A stretch of DNA of 64,000 nt from Serendipita indica DSM 11827 (GCA_910890315.1 CAJVGD010000012.1:682001-746000); one strand, 5' to 3'; positions 23,469 to 37,291 are shown, counted from the stretch's first letter. A program made the numbers and translations. The notes: a model not told the origin generated them from the letters alone.

Positions 23469-25265
23469 TCAAACAGTGGCTTCGTCAAAATGTAGTGTTG
23501 GGTTGAGCTCCCGGGCCTCGCGATGCATCAACTTTCTCCCTTTTTTAGATCCCTGCCGTAGCTTCTTGCGGCTCATTGGGTTTGCTGAAGCCATGGTCGA
23601 GGCTTCATGTTCATCCAGCTCCATTTCATATGTGAAATTCTTCTTCACGCGTTTGAACACCTGCTTCCGTGCCGTTTCACTGATAGAAGACTGGGCGTCG
23701 TTTATTGATGTTGGAGGTAGTGATCCAGCAAGAACTGATTCCTCTTCCTCGGCCTCCTGAGCAGAGTGCAATCGTTTGAAGGGAATATTTGGAAGCTTGT
23801 CATCTTCGTCCATTTCGTTTCTGACCAAGCAATATCAGCGATAGTTTTAGCCAGAGCGGCACACTCACCCTGCTTCCTCCATCGCTTCATAGTCCTCTTC
23901 CCATGCTCCCTTGTCGGCTTCATCCCACAAGCCACCAAGGTCGAATGCAGGTTTCCAAGCGTCGACGACTTTGGTCTCGCCCACATTCTCCGCGCCTGGT
24001 GCGTCACTAGGCCGTACACTCGGGTGTATTTCTGGTACTGGGGTAAAGTACGGAATCTTGCCAGAATTCCAGTCCCTGAGAACCTGGGTTGCGGCAGCCT
24101 CGAGGTTGGGCGTGCCACCAGGTAGGAGACGCCCGCTGGTCAGGGCAAGCATCGTAAGGAATTTGGTGGCAGTTGGCATTGCGTTTTCTGTCATGTCGTG
24201 GTCGCCACTTGAATCACTGAAGTCTGGTAGCGCATATAGCTCCCGCAGTTTCTCATGTGGGGTGCGAGAGAGTATGGCGTTTACAACAGGGAGAGGGTCG
24301 ACAGTAGACGCTGATAGCACGTTGAGCAGAAGGATTCGGGATGCCTGTGATATGCTTGTTGGACCGCTATCCGAGTAGTCCTCATCGAAGATTACACCTG
24401 GAGAGTCGATTATTTTGAGACCACGTTCAACTGAGACGGATTGCAACTCTTTCGTCCAGCCAGGTTCTGACGCGACAGGGCAAACCTAGATTAGGTATAA
24501 ATCGACAGCTCGGGCTTACAGGTTGCATACCTTTGCTCGTTTAAGACTATTGATAAGACTCGACTTGCCAACATTTGGAAAACCGACCACACCGACAGTA
24601 ATACTCTTGTTAGGAGGCTTGTAACTCTTGAGTAGCTTGAGCAGCGCAGGCGATGTACGAGATGACAGATTTTGTCGCTGTATTTGCGTAGAAGATCGGA
24701 AAGGGAGGGTTGGCGCCGAATGGCGGAGATACTTTAGCCATGCCTGTGCACTCTCCTGGGGCACGAGATCTACAAATACATACTTGTCAGTCAAAGACAT
24801 GAAAACAAGACAGAGTCTCCATACCAATCTTGTTCAGAACAAAGATGAGACGTTTACCATCGGCTTCTCTCCGTCTGACTTCGTCTTCCACCATCCGACT
24901 GCGACACCCTTCTGGATCTCTTGCATCCAGCACCATGATCACGATATCACTTTGCTCGACCACTCTGCTCAGAGTACGGAGATACTGCCTCCGTTGAATG
25001 CGTATGGCCCGCAGCTCTGGACTCTCGTTTTCGTCGGCTTGCAGTTCTTCAACCTCTGCAGCAGCGGCTGTCGCAGCTAGCGTCGAGATAGAAGGAACGA
25101 CATCCATTCCATTTGACGCATTTTGTTGACTGGGATTTTGCGGTTTCTTCGGATGTTAGCCGCTCGAAAGTTCAACGGTGGCGAAGTACCTTGTGCTATA
25201 GGCGGCTATCTCTGCTTTTGCTTTGAGAGCAATAAGCTTTGGAATTCCAGGATCCTTGTGTATCT
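23469..25265 (-). CDS. nucleostemin/GNL3-type circularly permuted GTPase (5' end not resolved)
   Basis: Nucleolar GTPase of the Grn1/GNL3 family, needed for 60S ribosome assembly and export. Visible exons (minus): 25265-25190, 25129-24825, 24769-24531, 24485-23869, 23820-23469, with consistent phases. The permuted G motifs appear in order: G4 LNKID across the 24825/24769 junction, G1 GFPNVGKSS, and G3 DSPGV. The family's KDPGIP motif opens the first visible exon. The Lys/Arg-rich nucleolar-targeting N-terminus expected before it is not found in the 270 bp upstream, and no ATG can be assigned; the end given is therefore that of the first recognised exon. The C-terminus is basic (SRKKLRQGSKKGRK). 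Confidence 0.85.
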
Positions 25266-25534
25266 CTATATATCCTGTTAGCTGTCTGTAGTATTCTTTG
25301 CTGATCAGAGACAACTTTTTGGTTGGGGGACAGCTTTATGAGTTTCTAAAACACCTTATTAACATTTTAAAAACGTAGAAACGCGTCTGTAGGCGCACTG
25401 TTTCTGCCCATAACGGCGGCAATAGTTAGGGTCAGCTGCAACCTTCAGTTTTTAGACTTTGCTCCCGACCGCCTGTGTGTTTTCAGGAAACCTGCGACAG
25501 AAAACCGTCAAGGGCAACATCTCTTTACTGAGGA
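25266..25534. other. divergent promoter region of GTPase and HSP78 genes
   Basis: About 270 bp separate the first recognised GTPase exon from the HSP78 ATG. AT-rich tracts lie at 25315-25385. Any missing GTPase leader exon should lie here; none with a basic N-terminus is visible. Confidence 0.35.
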
Positions 25535-28500
25535 ATGTTTCCAAATCGTGTGCGACTTCTGAGCTCATTGGCACGTCGACAATGTACGAAATACATTACG
25601 ACTTCAAGCTTACGCGTCTCGGCTGTCCGAATGCGGGCTGAAGGTAGTATCAGGCGGTATGCACAAGGTCCTCCTGGTGGAGGATTCCCTGGAGGTCTGC
25701 AGTTTGGCATGGACAAGATGGAAAAGGGCCAGGCTTTGAAAGAATTCGTGCGTTGTTCACATCAAAATAGGCTCAATGCAACGCTTGCTCACATTTTGTA
25801 TCTACCAGAGTGTTGATTTGACAGACCTCGCTCGCCAAGGAAAGCTAGACCCAACAATTGGACGCGACGAAGGTGCGTAGAAGCCGCCCACTTGCAAAAG
25901 CAAGCTTACGCAATTGCTTAGAAATACGAAGAACTATCCAAAGTAAGATATGCTCCTTTAGCAAAGTCGCGTAACTGAAGGGGTTTCGTTAGTTCTGTCA
26001 AGGCGAACCAAGTCCAATCCCGTGGTGAGTCTGATCTGACAAGGAAAAGATTTGTTTGTTCACTATTACATCAGCTGCTCGGTCCCCCAGGTGTCGGTAA
26101 AACGGCTATTTTGGAAGGTCTCGCTTCTAGAATCATCGCCAAAGAGGTTCCAGAGGTGCGTATCCGTGGTCGGTCTAGGTTTCCCTAAAATGTCTCGCAG
26201 TCTCTTCAATCAAAGCGCGTTCTCTCACTGGACCTCGCAGCGTTACTTGCGGGTACAGGAATCCGAGGCCAGTTCGAGGAAAAGTTCAAGGCTCTTCTTC
26301 GAGACATTGAGGCGGAACAAGGAGGTGTAATTTGCTTTATTGACGAGCTTCGTGAGTTTACGCACTAGAATTATATGATGTGCATTCTAACCACACCTTG
26401 CAGACACACTTCTCAATCTCGGCAAAGCTGAGGGCAGCGTGGATGCGGGCCAAATGATCAAGCCAGCTCTTGCGCGAGGATTGCAACTGGTTGGCGCTAC
26501 GACACGTGAGTAAGGAGAGAATTCCAGACTCTGGATACTAAAAGTGTGCCAGCGGACGAATATCGTAAGACTATTGCAAAGGACCCTGCTCTGGATAGAC
26601 GCTTCCAACCCGTCACAATTGAAGAGCCAACAGTAGAAAGCACCATCAGTATTCTTAGAGGTCTGAAGACTCGCTACGAGGTTGGGACACTGCACCAGTC
26701 TTAAATGTGTATCTCATTCTCTCCAGGTTCATCACGGTGTCGAGATATCAGATGCGGCACTAGTGACTGCAGCAGTGTACAGTGCTCGTTATATCAGCGA
26801 CCGCTTCCTGCCAGACAAAGCAATAGGTTGGATACCTTCTCCTTGATTGCACTGTGCTGACCATTCTATTAGACTTGGTCGACGAGGCGGCTTCCGCTCT
26901 TAGGATCGCTCAAGAATCGAAGCCCGACGAACTCGAGGCACTCGACCGTGATATGATCACGCTGCAGGTATATAATTCTTTCTTTATGCGTTCACTTCTG
27001 ATTCCAATTGATCAGATCGAACTTGAGAGTCTCAAGAACGAATCAGACGTAATGAGCGTTGAACGAAGAGCCAAAGTAGAAGCATCTCTGAATCGAAAGA
27101 AGAAAAAGGCTGATCGTCTAAGTGCATTGTGGCATGCTGGTGAGCTACACTCATGCGGCTATAGCATTCTCTCAAATCTCCCATAGAGCGTCAGCGAATG
27201 GAATCCAACAAGCGCACTAAACAACAGCTCGAAGAAGCGAAATATGCTCTAGAAGTTGCTCAGCGTGAAGGAAATTATGAGCGTGCTTCCCAGCTTCGTT
27301 TCCAGACCATTCCTGAATTGGAGGCCAAGCTTCCGCACGAAGAAAGCGATGGTGCGACCTTGGGTCAAGATGACTCCATGTCCGGACCGATGGTTCATGA
27401 GAGAGTAACGAGCAGCGATATTGCTCGAGTGGTCGCAAAAGCGACCGGTGAGTAATATCATGGTCCATCCAATCAAAGCTCTGACACCCGATAGGTATTC
27501 CGGTTCAGAATCTCCTCAAAGGAGAAAAAGAGAAACTTATTCAAATGGAGGACTCTCTTAGAATGAGAGTCGTCGGGCAAGATCACGTATTGGCCGCAGT
27601 CAGTGACGCTGTGCGTATCTCCCGAGCCAACTTGCAAACGCCAACTCGACCTGTGGCGTCGTTCCTCTTCCTCGGGCCTACTGGGGTCGGCAAGGTGTGT
27701 TAAATTTTCTTGTTTCAGAACGTCGCTGAGACTTGGCTAGACCGAACTGTGTAAGGCGCTGGCCAGTTTCCTGTTCAGTGACGAGCAGCGAGGACTGTGA
27801 GCATATTATCTGGGTTTCATGTGTACAACCTCACCTTTGAACAGGGTTACCATCAACATGAGCGAATATCACGATCGGTACACCGTGTCTCGGCTCATCG
27901 GTGCAGCACCAGGTCTCGTTGGATACGAGGAAGGAGGTACACCCTCTCGAATAGTTATTTAGCTCGTACTGAGATTTGCCAGGGCAACTTACGGAGGCCA
28001 TTCGTCGCCGTCCATATGGTGAGTCCACCAAATTTGTGGTTGAGTTTGTCCTAACATGAGCGTAGCGGTGCTATTGCTGGATGAGATCGAAAAGGCACAT
28101 AGAGTAGGTGATGTCTTCAGCCAGTATCTTCGACTCACGTGACGACCAGGATGTCATTATGATTCTCTTGCAAATTCTGGATGAGGGCCAGCTCACAGAT
28201 AGCCAAGGGCGACGTGTTGACTTTAGGGTATTTCTTTATTCATACTTATATTGCCAGTCCTGACGCATATCATAGAATACGATCATATGCCTAACCTCAA
28301 ACCTCGGCAGTGATGTACTCGCCGACCCTTCTGCATCGGATTCAAGCGGAAAGGTAACTCCCGATGCACAAAAGGCTGTTCTGGACCGCGTAGCAGAGGT
28401 ATTCCCCCCAGAGCTGATCAACCGGCTCGACTCGCAAGTTGTCTTCAATAAACTCTCACGGGAATCAATTCTGAAGATTGTGTCCTTGCGTCTCAATGAC

Positions 28501-28898
28501 GTCGCAGAGCGTGTTAAGGACCGTCGCATCACCCTCGAGGTATCCGACTCTGCACGCGAGTGGCTCGCCGACGAAGGGTGGTCTGATATCTACGGCGCGC
28601 GTGCTGTCGCTCGAGTCGTCCGGACAAAGCTCATGTTCCCATTGGCGAAGAAATTGCTTGCGGGAACGATCCGGTAAGTAGTTTTTCATTGCTAATTGAC
28701 TAAGACTTATATGAGCTTAGGGATGGCGACGTTGTCAATGTTCACCATGTTCCGGGGGACGCAGAACTTACGATTCAGGACAACCACCCACCTACGACTA
28801 TTCCTGGAAAGTCTTCGGGCAAGGGAACGCCTCTCAAATTCTCCGAGGACGACGATTTCGAGGACGGATTTTTCTTTTCGTCAAAAACTGCGCCGTAG
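25535..28898 (+). CDS. HSP78: mitochondrial Hsp78 (ClpB-type AAA+ disaggregase)
   Basis: Matrix ATPase that dissolves protein aggregates with mitochondrial Hsp70. Twenty exons were placed and their sum is exactly 2448 nt (815 residues). The Arg-rich N-terminus ([16 protein letters not shown]) is a mitochondrial presequence, and the ClpB N-domain is absent, as in Hsp78. AAA-1: [12 protein letters not shown], Walker [10 protein letters not shown], Walker [13 protein letters not shown]. The M-domain coiled coil is at residues ~400-500. AAA-2: VVGQDHVL, Walker A GPTGVGKTE, Walker [12 protein letters not shown], sensor [11 protein letters not shown] finger in DIYGARAV. Exons are very short, including one of 21 nt (25922-25942) and others of 32, 36 and 38 nt. 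No frame break was found. Confidence 0.96.
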
Positions 28899-29114
28899 AG
28901 GCGTCACAGTCTCATCACAGCTCTACTCTCTTCACCAGATAGCCTATTTTAATCCGCTTCGTCTCACGAAGCATAATCCACCTCTGTAGCTAGCGCAGCG
29001 TAAACAGACACCACTCATATAACGAAAACTACGGCGAGTAAGAGTCTTATTGCCACTAAAAGTTGATACACGATCTGTTTTTCATCATTTCCGGTCCAGA
29101 GTCGATGTCTATGT

Positions 29115-31178
<2,064 letters not shown>

Positions 31179-31273
31179 TTCTTATTTTTCTAAATAATTT
31201 CCAGGATTCGAGTGGTCAAAGTGGCAGACTATTCAGTGGCCATCTTGTTCTCTGCCGACGTGCTCTGGCCATA
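31179..31273. promoter_or_regulatory. 95-bp bidirectional promoter between MAP kinase and SUR7-like gene
   Basis: Only 95 bp separate the two divergent start codons (31178 minus, 31274 plus). Both genes concern the cell surface, so shared regulation is plausible but is inference. No clear TATA box is seen. Confidence 0.45.
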
Positions 31274-32289
31274 ATGGCACTCCGGGCAAAGACAGATCGC
31301 CGCTATCTCTTTTATTTTGCACCAGTTTTTCTCATCCTCGCGTTGCTTCTTCAGTTGTTTGTCTCGCTCTCGCTCCCAATCATCAAAGTACGTCGCCGGC
31401 GTCACCAATTTCGAGCCATAATGGCTTGGTTTTCATGTCTAGCTGACTATATTCTGTCTCCAGCCGCTATATCTCTTCTCTCTGCACATCCAGACGAGCG
31501 CCGTCGAGGTCAACAAGGGCGAACTCCGCTTTGGCCTCTGGGGTTTCTGTTTTCTCACGTGAGAAACTCTTCCTCTGTTCATTTCACGCTATTCTAACTC
31601 GTTTTGGTAGCGAGCTCGACGAGGGTTGGTGGGATTATGGCACTTGTAGTACCCCGCGCGTCGGTTACACAGTCGACCCAGCCATCATCTCCACACTCGG
31701 ATTATCGCCGTACTTGTACGACATTATCACACAAGTCCTCGTCTCTTTTCTCGTCATCCATCCCGTAGTGTACGTCTGCCAATCTCCTATACACCATCAC
31801 CTGACCGTCCTCTCTAGCGCAACATTGACACTACTCAGTCTCTTCCCAACCTTTTTCCCATTCTCCCGCTTTGCACAAATCCTATCATTGATTCTCAACA
31901 TCATCTCAGCTGTCCTCAGCACTCTCGTCGTCGCCGTTGATTTTGCCATTGTAATGATTGCACGCAACAAGCTCCAAGCACTTTTCCCAGAGGCCAGCAC
32001 CATCTCAAGTCTCGGCATGCGCTTCTCTCTGTCCTTTGGAAATACAGTCTGGATGTCCGTCGTCGCAGTCGTTGCGCTTTGGGCGGCCGTCATTGCAGGG
32101 AGCATCATCGTCTGCTCTTGTATAGGCTACATTGAATGGGATGATGTTGATGCGGAGCAGCTCAACAAAGAAGGGAAGACGCAATTCTGGCGAAAGTTCC
32201 ACTTTTGGCGTCATGCGAGGCCAAGAGGCATACGATGGCGTCGACATAAGCCCGAGGATGTCGAAGAGAAGGAGAATCCATCAAACTGA
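31274..32289 (+). CDS. SUR7/PalI family plasma-membrane protein
   Basis: Four-TM protein of the SUR7/PalI group, which includes eisosome components and the ambient-pH sensor PalI/Rim9. Exons 31274-31387, 31464-31558, 31611-31769 and 31818-32289 splice with exact phase to ~279 residues. TM1 is APVFLILALLLQLFVSLSL; the extracellular loop carries the family WGFC...YGTCS cysteines (GLWGFCFLTELDEGWW, YGTCSTPRVGY); TM2-TM4 follow, and the C-terminus is basic and cytosolic (FWRHARPRGIRWRRHKP). It is divergent from the MAP kinase gene at 95 bp, and its 3' end faces the BTB cluster. Confidence 0.85.
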
Positions 32290-32529
32290 CGAACGTTCAT
32301 GGTATGGGCTTCAATTTACTCTTGGTGATCCCGGCTCATCGAGATGTAGCCCATCTTATCACGAATTTGCGGTCTATTTATGCCAGTATTGTTTACGAAT
32401 GGATTGGATCAACTACGACCTAACAGTATTTTCGCTTGTACGATACCACCGAGGACGGGGATGGAGTATCAAGGTAGCACGCGCGACGTGTACGATATAC
32501 AATTTGAAGGCGTTTCACCCTAGTGAAGG

Positions 32530-33402
32530 TCAAAGGCGAAAGCATATCTGTAAGTAGTGCTCACATGGCTTTGCGGGTAGGGAAGGAAGCTCGTCTTCTA
32601 GTGTGGTTATCTCGGAGATCCACCATTTCTCGAGCATTTCTTGAGAGCTGGCCCAATGTACCCATCGACAAGGAGAGACTGGCCACGATACTGCCGTTTG
32701 ACAGATCCGGAGTGAAGGCTCGTCAGTTAATGCGGCGATAAGCCTAGCCATGTGATGAGACAGCTCTGCATAGTGCCATATGCAATCTACGCATCTATCG
32801 CGACTCATATAATAGTCAAGCATCTTTGAGGAAAGTATCTTGTAGCGTGCTTGTCGTAGTTGAATGAGATGCGTGAGAAGTGTGCTGTCAAAGTGTAATT
32901 TTGTCTGAATTTCTGAAGAGGGTGCTTTGATCAGCTCCCTAAGAGCCAACTGTGCGGTATTGTCGAGGCCATGTCGAACAGCCAGGGCGAGGGAGAGCAT
33001 AGGGTACTTAATCACCGTAGTCACTTCGTTAGATGGACCTTGCTTCTCCAGTTTGACCTGTTCTTCCCACCAATCCATGACCTCTGGTACTTGGTATTTC
33101 CTCGCAGCCTCCAAGAGTGCAGGGAGCGTCTGCTCTTCCAAGGGGCGCACTTTCTTCTTTGGATCGAAGAACCGCAACAAAAGATCTAGCGTCGTAGAAT
33201 CCTCTGTAACGGATACCTGCTTTTGTATGTCCCCAGCGTCTGAAGTGTCGCCACCAACGGAGAGCATGTCGGCGAAAACGGGCGACATCCAGGAAAGAAA
33301 GGCCTTTGGAAAGCAAAATATCACTCCATCACTGGCGATGAGCTTAAAGTCTCCATATCCTTCGGGAAAGTCCTTTGAGTAAGTGGCATGGTCCTCGGTC
33401 AT
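32530..33402 (-). CDS. BTB/POZ domain protein (cluster member 1)
   Basis: Intronless, 290 residues. BTB fold at residues ~15-115: GDFKLIASDGVIFCFPKAFL, SPVFADML, then TTLDLLLRFFDP and LLEAARKYQVPEVMDWW. The C-terminal half is helical and ends with a W..E...LEDELPSLP-like motif. Members of this family are abundant in basidiomycetes; a role as Cul3 adaptor or dimeriser is inferred from the domain only. It is the first of three tandem paralogues on the minus strand (also 33588-34397 and 34695-35549). Confidence 0.8.
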   Translation of the reverse strand: MTEDHATYSKDFPEGYGDFKLIASDGVIFCFPKAFLSWMSPVFADMLSVGGDTSDAGDIQKQVSVTEDSTTLDLLLRFFDPKKKVRPLEEQTLPALLEAARKYQVPEVMDWWEEQVKLEKQGPSNEVTTVIKYPMLSLALAVRHGLDNTAQLALRELIKAPSSEIQTKLHFDSTLLTHLIQLRQARYKILSSKMLDYYMSRDRCVDCIWHYAELSHHMARLIAALTDEPSLRICQTAVSWPVSPCRWVHWASSQEMLEKWWISEITTLEDELPSLPAKPCEHYLQICFRL

Positions 33403-33587
33403 GGTGGAGATGGAAGGCAGGTTGGATTACGCCCTTTGAGCAGGAGTCTGGCGAGCGGCGCAAAAAGTGTCTCTCTACAAGAACAAGGGTAACAAGTAGA
33501 TGTCACGTTATAACTCTGTATACATATCTTTCATAAATTTGACGAACTGTTCAGCACTCCGACCTTCTACCGATTACGTCGTACAGT

Positions 33588-34397
33588 TTACAGGTTAAAG
33601 TCTGGTATCTCCTTCTCCAATTTTATAATCTCCGCCTCCCAGCTCTGGAACAGTGCAGCCGAGTCAAGATGGTGGCCACACGGTGGTTTAGCCCAGTGCA
33701 CACCAGATTTCCTAAGACCACGAAGCGAGGGCTCGGATGCAATACTAGTCGACAGTGTGAAGACTTGTTGTCCGAGGTGAAGCTGAGACTGGTAACAGCT
33801 CGTGCATTGGAGGATGCCGCGGTACCAGCCGGATATCTTTGACTGCAACCATTGAACGCGCTGTTGACGTAGTTGTAATAGACGCGAGAGGAGTGTAGTT
33901 TCGAGCGCCATGGTTGTATACAAGTCACTCAGGGGTGCTCTGACCAGCTCTCGGAGGGCGAGGCGAGCCGTGTCTTTGAGTCCGTATCGAAATGCGAGGA
34001 TAAGCGAGGTCATTGGTTGTGTGAGTACAAAGCTCATGGCCAACGTCGACTTTTCTTCCAAGGAGATTTGGCTCTCCCACCATTCGCTTATTTGCGGTAC
34101 CTCGTACTTTCGTCCGGCTTCCAACAGCTGAGGTAAAATGGCAAAATCGAGGCTGGGCGACCTTTGCTTGGGGTCAAGAAAGCCAAGAAACGCTTCCAAC
34201 GTCTTCGAGTCCTCGGTCACGGTAAGACGAGAAGCGCTCGAGGTCGAATTATCCTCTTGTGCAATGGAGAACATGTCGTTGAAGATGGGAGACATGTGCG
34301 AAAGGAGGAACCGAGGAAAGTGAAAGACTACACTGTCGCTCGACACAAGTTCGAGGTCGCCGTAGCCAGCTGGAAACGTTTTCGAGGTGTTAGCCAT
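33588..34397 (-). CDS. BTB/POZ domain protein (cluster member 2)
   Basis: Intronless, 269 residues, paralogous to its neighbours: GYGDLELVSSDSVVFHFPRF, SPIFNDMFSIA, TLEAFLGFLDPKQRS, LLEAGRKYEVPQISEWWESQ. The second half contains CTSC-type cysteines (GILQCTSCYQSQ) also seen as CVDC in member 1 and CHDC in member 3, a shared C-x2-C pair that could bind metal. It ends with LEKEIPDFNL. Function unknown beyond the BTB fold. Confidence 0.8.
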   Translation of the reverse strand: MANTSKTFPAGYGDLELVSSDSVVFHFPRFLLSHMSPIFNDMFSIAQEDNSTSSASRLTVTEDSKTLEAFLGFLDPKQRSPSLDFAILPQLLEAGRKYEVPQISEWWESQISLEEKSTLAMSFVLTQPMTSLILAFRYGLKDTARLALRELVRAPLSDLYTTMALETTLLSRLLQLRQQRVQWLQSKISGWYRGILQCTSCYQSQLHLGQQVFTLSTSIASEPSLRGLRKSGVHWAKPPCGHHLDSAALFQSWEAEIIKLEKEIPDFNL

Positions 34398-34694
34398 TGG
34401 ATCGGCGATGAAGGTTGAGGTCCAAATTGAGCCCCGCTTATCAATACCTCGTCGGATTTCGAAAGGCGCTGAGAGGCGGGCGCCTTCCTATTGTGGGAAG
34501 GGTAGGAACAAGACCACGAAGTGATGAATCGGAAAGAGGCGCCCCGTTTCATCTTACCACGGTCAACACAAATCTCGTTGCGGCGTCTTGGTTGAAAATT
34601 ATCGTTAGAATAAGACTAAAGGCATTATATAAAACTGGAGAAAGATCCTAGATATCAAACAGTACCTAGATATGGTGTTCATAACCTGGACGTA

Positions 34695-35549
34695 TCAGTG
34701 GTATCCAGCTGGAAGATTTGGTAATTCTTTCTCCAACTCCACAGCTGCGTTGACCAATTTCATCAAGGGGTAAAACAGGAAGTCTGTGTTGTGACGAGAA
34801 CAGACGTCCCTGCCACGAGGAGGTAAGTATTGCCGGAGGGTATGGTGGGATGGATGCGAGCTTAATAAAGCGATGATGGGAAAGAACTGTGCTTGGACGT
34901 TGAACAGAGTCCTTTCGCAGTCATGGCAGCTATTAAAGAATTCGTTAAAATTTTGACGTCGATCCTTCAACCAATTATCCAAATGCTGGATATACCAACG
35001 CAGTCGTTGCTCCCTTAGATGAAGGAGGTGCCCAAATAGATTGCTACCAACAGTTATATCCCCTTGCATTGCACTTGATGGGGCGGAAATAAGCTGCCGA
35101 AGTGCCACCCTTGCCACCTCTGGCAAGCGATATCGGGATGCTACAGCAAGAACTTGCATCGGGTTACTGAACTCTTTCGACCTTTTCGATAAAGCGATAA
35201 TCTGTATTTCCCTTTCCAACCAATCCGATACCTGCTGTACTTGGTACTTGTGAGCGGCCTCATAGAGTCTGACCATCTGATCCAATGATTCGGTGGGCAA
35301 GATCTTCTTGTTGGGGTCAAAGAACCGCAATAGATGATCTATTGTGGCAGAATCTTCCGTGAGCTTGACCTCTGGAGGCCCAGTCACTGCTTCGGAGCTT
35401 GAGAGGCTGAACATGTCACGGAAGACGGGCGAGACATGGCCTAGAAGGAAGTGTGGAAAGTGAAATACAACATTATCACTACTGATGAGTATAAATTCTC
35501 CGTAGCCAACCGGAAATTCTGGCGAATGCTTCATGTTTTCGGTGGCCAT
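34695..35549 (-). CDS. BTB/POZ domain protein (cluster member 3)
   Basis: Intronless, 284 residues: GYGEFILISSDNVVFHFPHF, SPVFRDMFSLS, TIDHLLRFFDPNKK, LYEAAHKYQVQQVSDWLE. The C-terminal part carries the shared CHDC cysteine pair and ends VELEKELPNLP. Order and orientation match the other two copies, consistent with tandem duplication. The N-terminal BTB is more conserved among the three than the C-terminal half. Confidence 0.8.
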   Translation of the reverse strand: MATENMKHSPEFPVGYGEFILISSDNVVFHFPHFLLGHVSPVFRDMFSLSSSEAVTGPPEVKLTEDSATIDHLLRFFDPNKKILPTESLDQMVRLYEAAHKYQVQQVSDWLEREIQIIALSKRSKEFSNPMQVLAVASRYRLPEVARVALRQLISAPSSAMQGDITVGSNLFGHLLHLREQRLRWYIQHLDNWLKDRRQNFNEFFNSCHDCERTLFNVQAQFFPIIALLSSHPSHHTLRQYLPPRGRDVCSRHNTDFLFYPLMKLVNAAVELEKELPNLPAGYH

Positions 35550-35918
35550 GGATTGCGGTCAAGTTCGAGTTTAATCTGTGTTTGCGCCAGCAAGTAGGCT
35601 TCCATTCACGATAGAATGAGATTACAGAAGATGATATCAAGAAATATTTGTGAGACTAAACAGTGCTCGCTCTTAAAGACTGCAACCATGCCCATACCGG
35701 CAGAGGCACGCACGATCCTAGTCGCAAGCATTCACAAGGACCTCACTACCAGTTTGACGAGAGATGTTATGTACAGGTCACATAGGAAGAAAATACGATG
35801 TCAGTACCAACACTTCGGATGAGACGTCTAGCCAGACTTGGGAAAGCGACAACTGCGTTGCAGTGGAATAAATGCTGTAGTAGGAACTATCAAGCCGATA
35901 TAGTAGAGTACAAAACAG
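35550..35918. other. intergenic region between BTB cluster and F-box gene
   Basis: This 369-bp stretch holds the BTB-3 promoter and the 3' end of the F-box gene. No gene or RNA structure was recognised. Confidence 0.35.
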
Positions 35919-37291
35919 TTACATGTTCAAAAAGTCGATGGGCGTCGCCGTCCCATCCTCAGCTATGACCGTCAGCTGGCGCAGCGAAGAGCAAATGGCC
36001 TTTGCCTTCTTTGCAGATTGGATCGCAGCCACAAGGTCGGGGTTGTCCGGGGTACACCGTGAAATAATGAGCGTTTCGATCCCATCGCCCTTCTGAAGCA
36101 GCTTCTGGAGAAGAGACAGATGTCCGGACGAAGCGGAGGTCAAGAGATATTGATGGAATATGGATGGTCGTGCACCCGACCGAACATCCCATCCGCTGCT
36201 TCGGTACGAAACCACCTTTTCCAACATTGGAAATTTGATCTTGTATGTGGAGAAGGGATCTTCAGAATTCCAAATTGTCAGCACACGGAGGTTGGGAAGG
36301 CATAATTCAGATTCCTCTCTCTCTTCCTCCGAGTCTGTTGATATGCTCAACGTCCGGAGAGCTCGACATGCGGAAAGGATACTAAGATTCGGGAGGTTTT
36401 GCTCAAAGAAGAGCTCGAGGTGTTGAAGCAACTCCAACTTGACTTGAATACCGGAAAGGATGTGACAGTCGGAGACTACGAGCGATATTACCGCCGGGAG
36501 AGCCAACGGGAGGGTAATGGCTTCAGAAAAGGTTTGAACTGATAGCTGTGTCATATTGGGTGCCGGGAGTCGGAATAGGTCGTGCACGATGTGAGTTAGT
36601 GGTAATCTGGCATATCCACTTCAAGGCTCCTCCAACGAGCGACGCCGAGTCCCTGAGGCCCTACAATCTCCGAAAGAAGGTGAAACCTGAAGTCCGTACG
36701 ACTTATTTCTGACGAAAGTCTCTGGAGTTTCTGGTAATCGATGTTTCGCACGCATATACCCTGCTCGTCGAAGTAGTTGGCATTCTTGCTAGCCAACCGC
36801 TCAATTCTGGCTGCTGCATCATCCACGGACTCAAATCGAAGCACGACATCTAGCAACAGGCCTTTGCTCCTGTTCAGGCAAGCCATCACATATGGCCTGA
36901 GCGTATTCAGTTGAGCCTCGTCGTGCCTAATCTCGAGTGCGAGCTCTATGCGTGCCCAGAGCTGGGGGCTGTCCATCACCAGTTGATACCAGTCCCTGCA
37001 AACCAGGAGTAGGCTCTTGATTCGCGGATGGCCAAATGGATAGAGAGAGCCGCCGAGATAAAGCTTGAATATCTCCAGTAGAAGTTCTGGTGGGCACTTT
37101 TTGATCGGCAGGCGCGAGATGCTGAAGCAGTGGACATTGTGCTTCCGTTCCATCTCGTGTAAGCACGCACGGGCAGAGATTAGCCATGTTTCGAGTGTCT
37201 CTACAAGATATCGTTGCTTCTTTATGGTATCGTGCTGCGTCTCTCCCAATGTGTCGTGCAAAAGGCCAGAACAAGGGTAAGACGACGGTGC
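35919..37291 (-). CDS. F-box protein, frame broken by one base
   Basis: F-box protein with the core KKCPPELLLEIFKLYLGG ... LLLVCRDWYQLVMDSPQLWARIE, predicted to bind Skp1. The N-terminal part (to VDMPDY) and C-terminal part (from VHDLFRLPAPNMTQL) lie in different frames; the junction at ~36601 reads correctly if a CCC run had lost one C, and the paralogue at 59197-60584 shows the same segment uninterrupted (PDHPLDDVVHD). No ATG is present at the 5' end: the open frame begins after a likely acceptor at 37292, so a leader exon is missing from this model. It may be functional if the base loss is a sequencing error. Confidence 0.65.
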
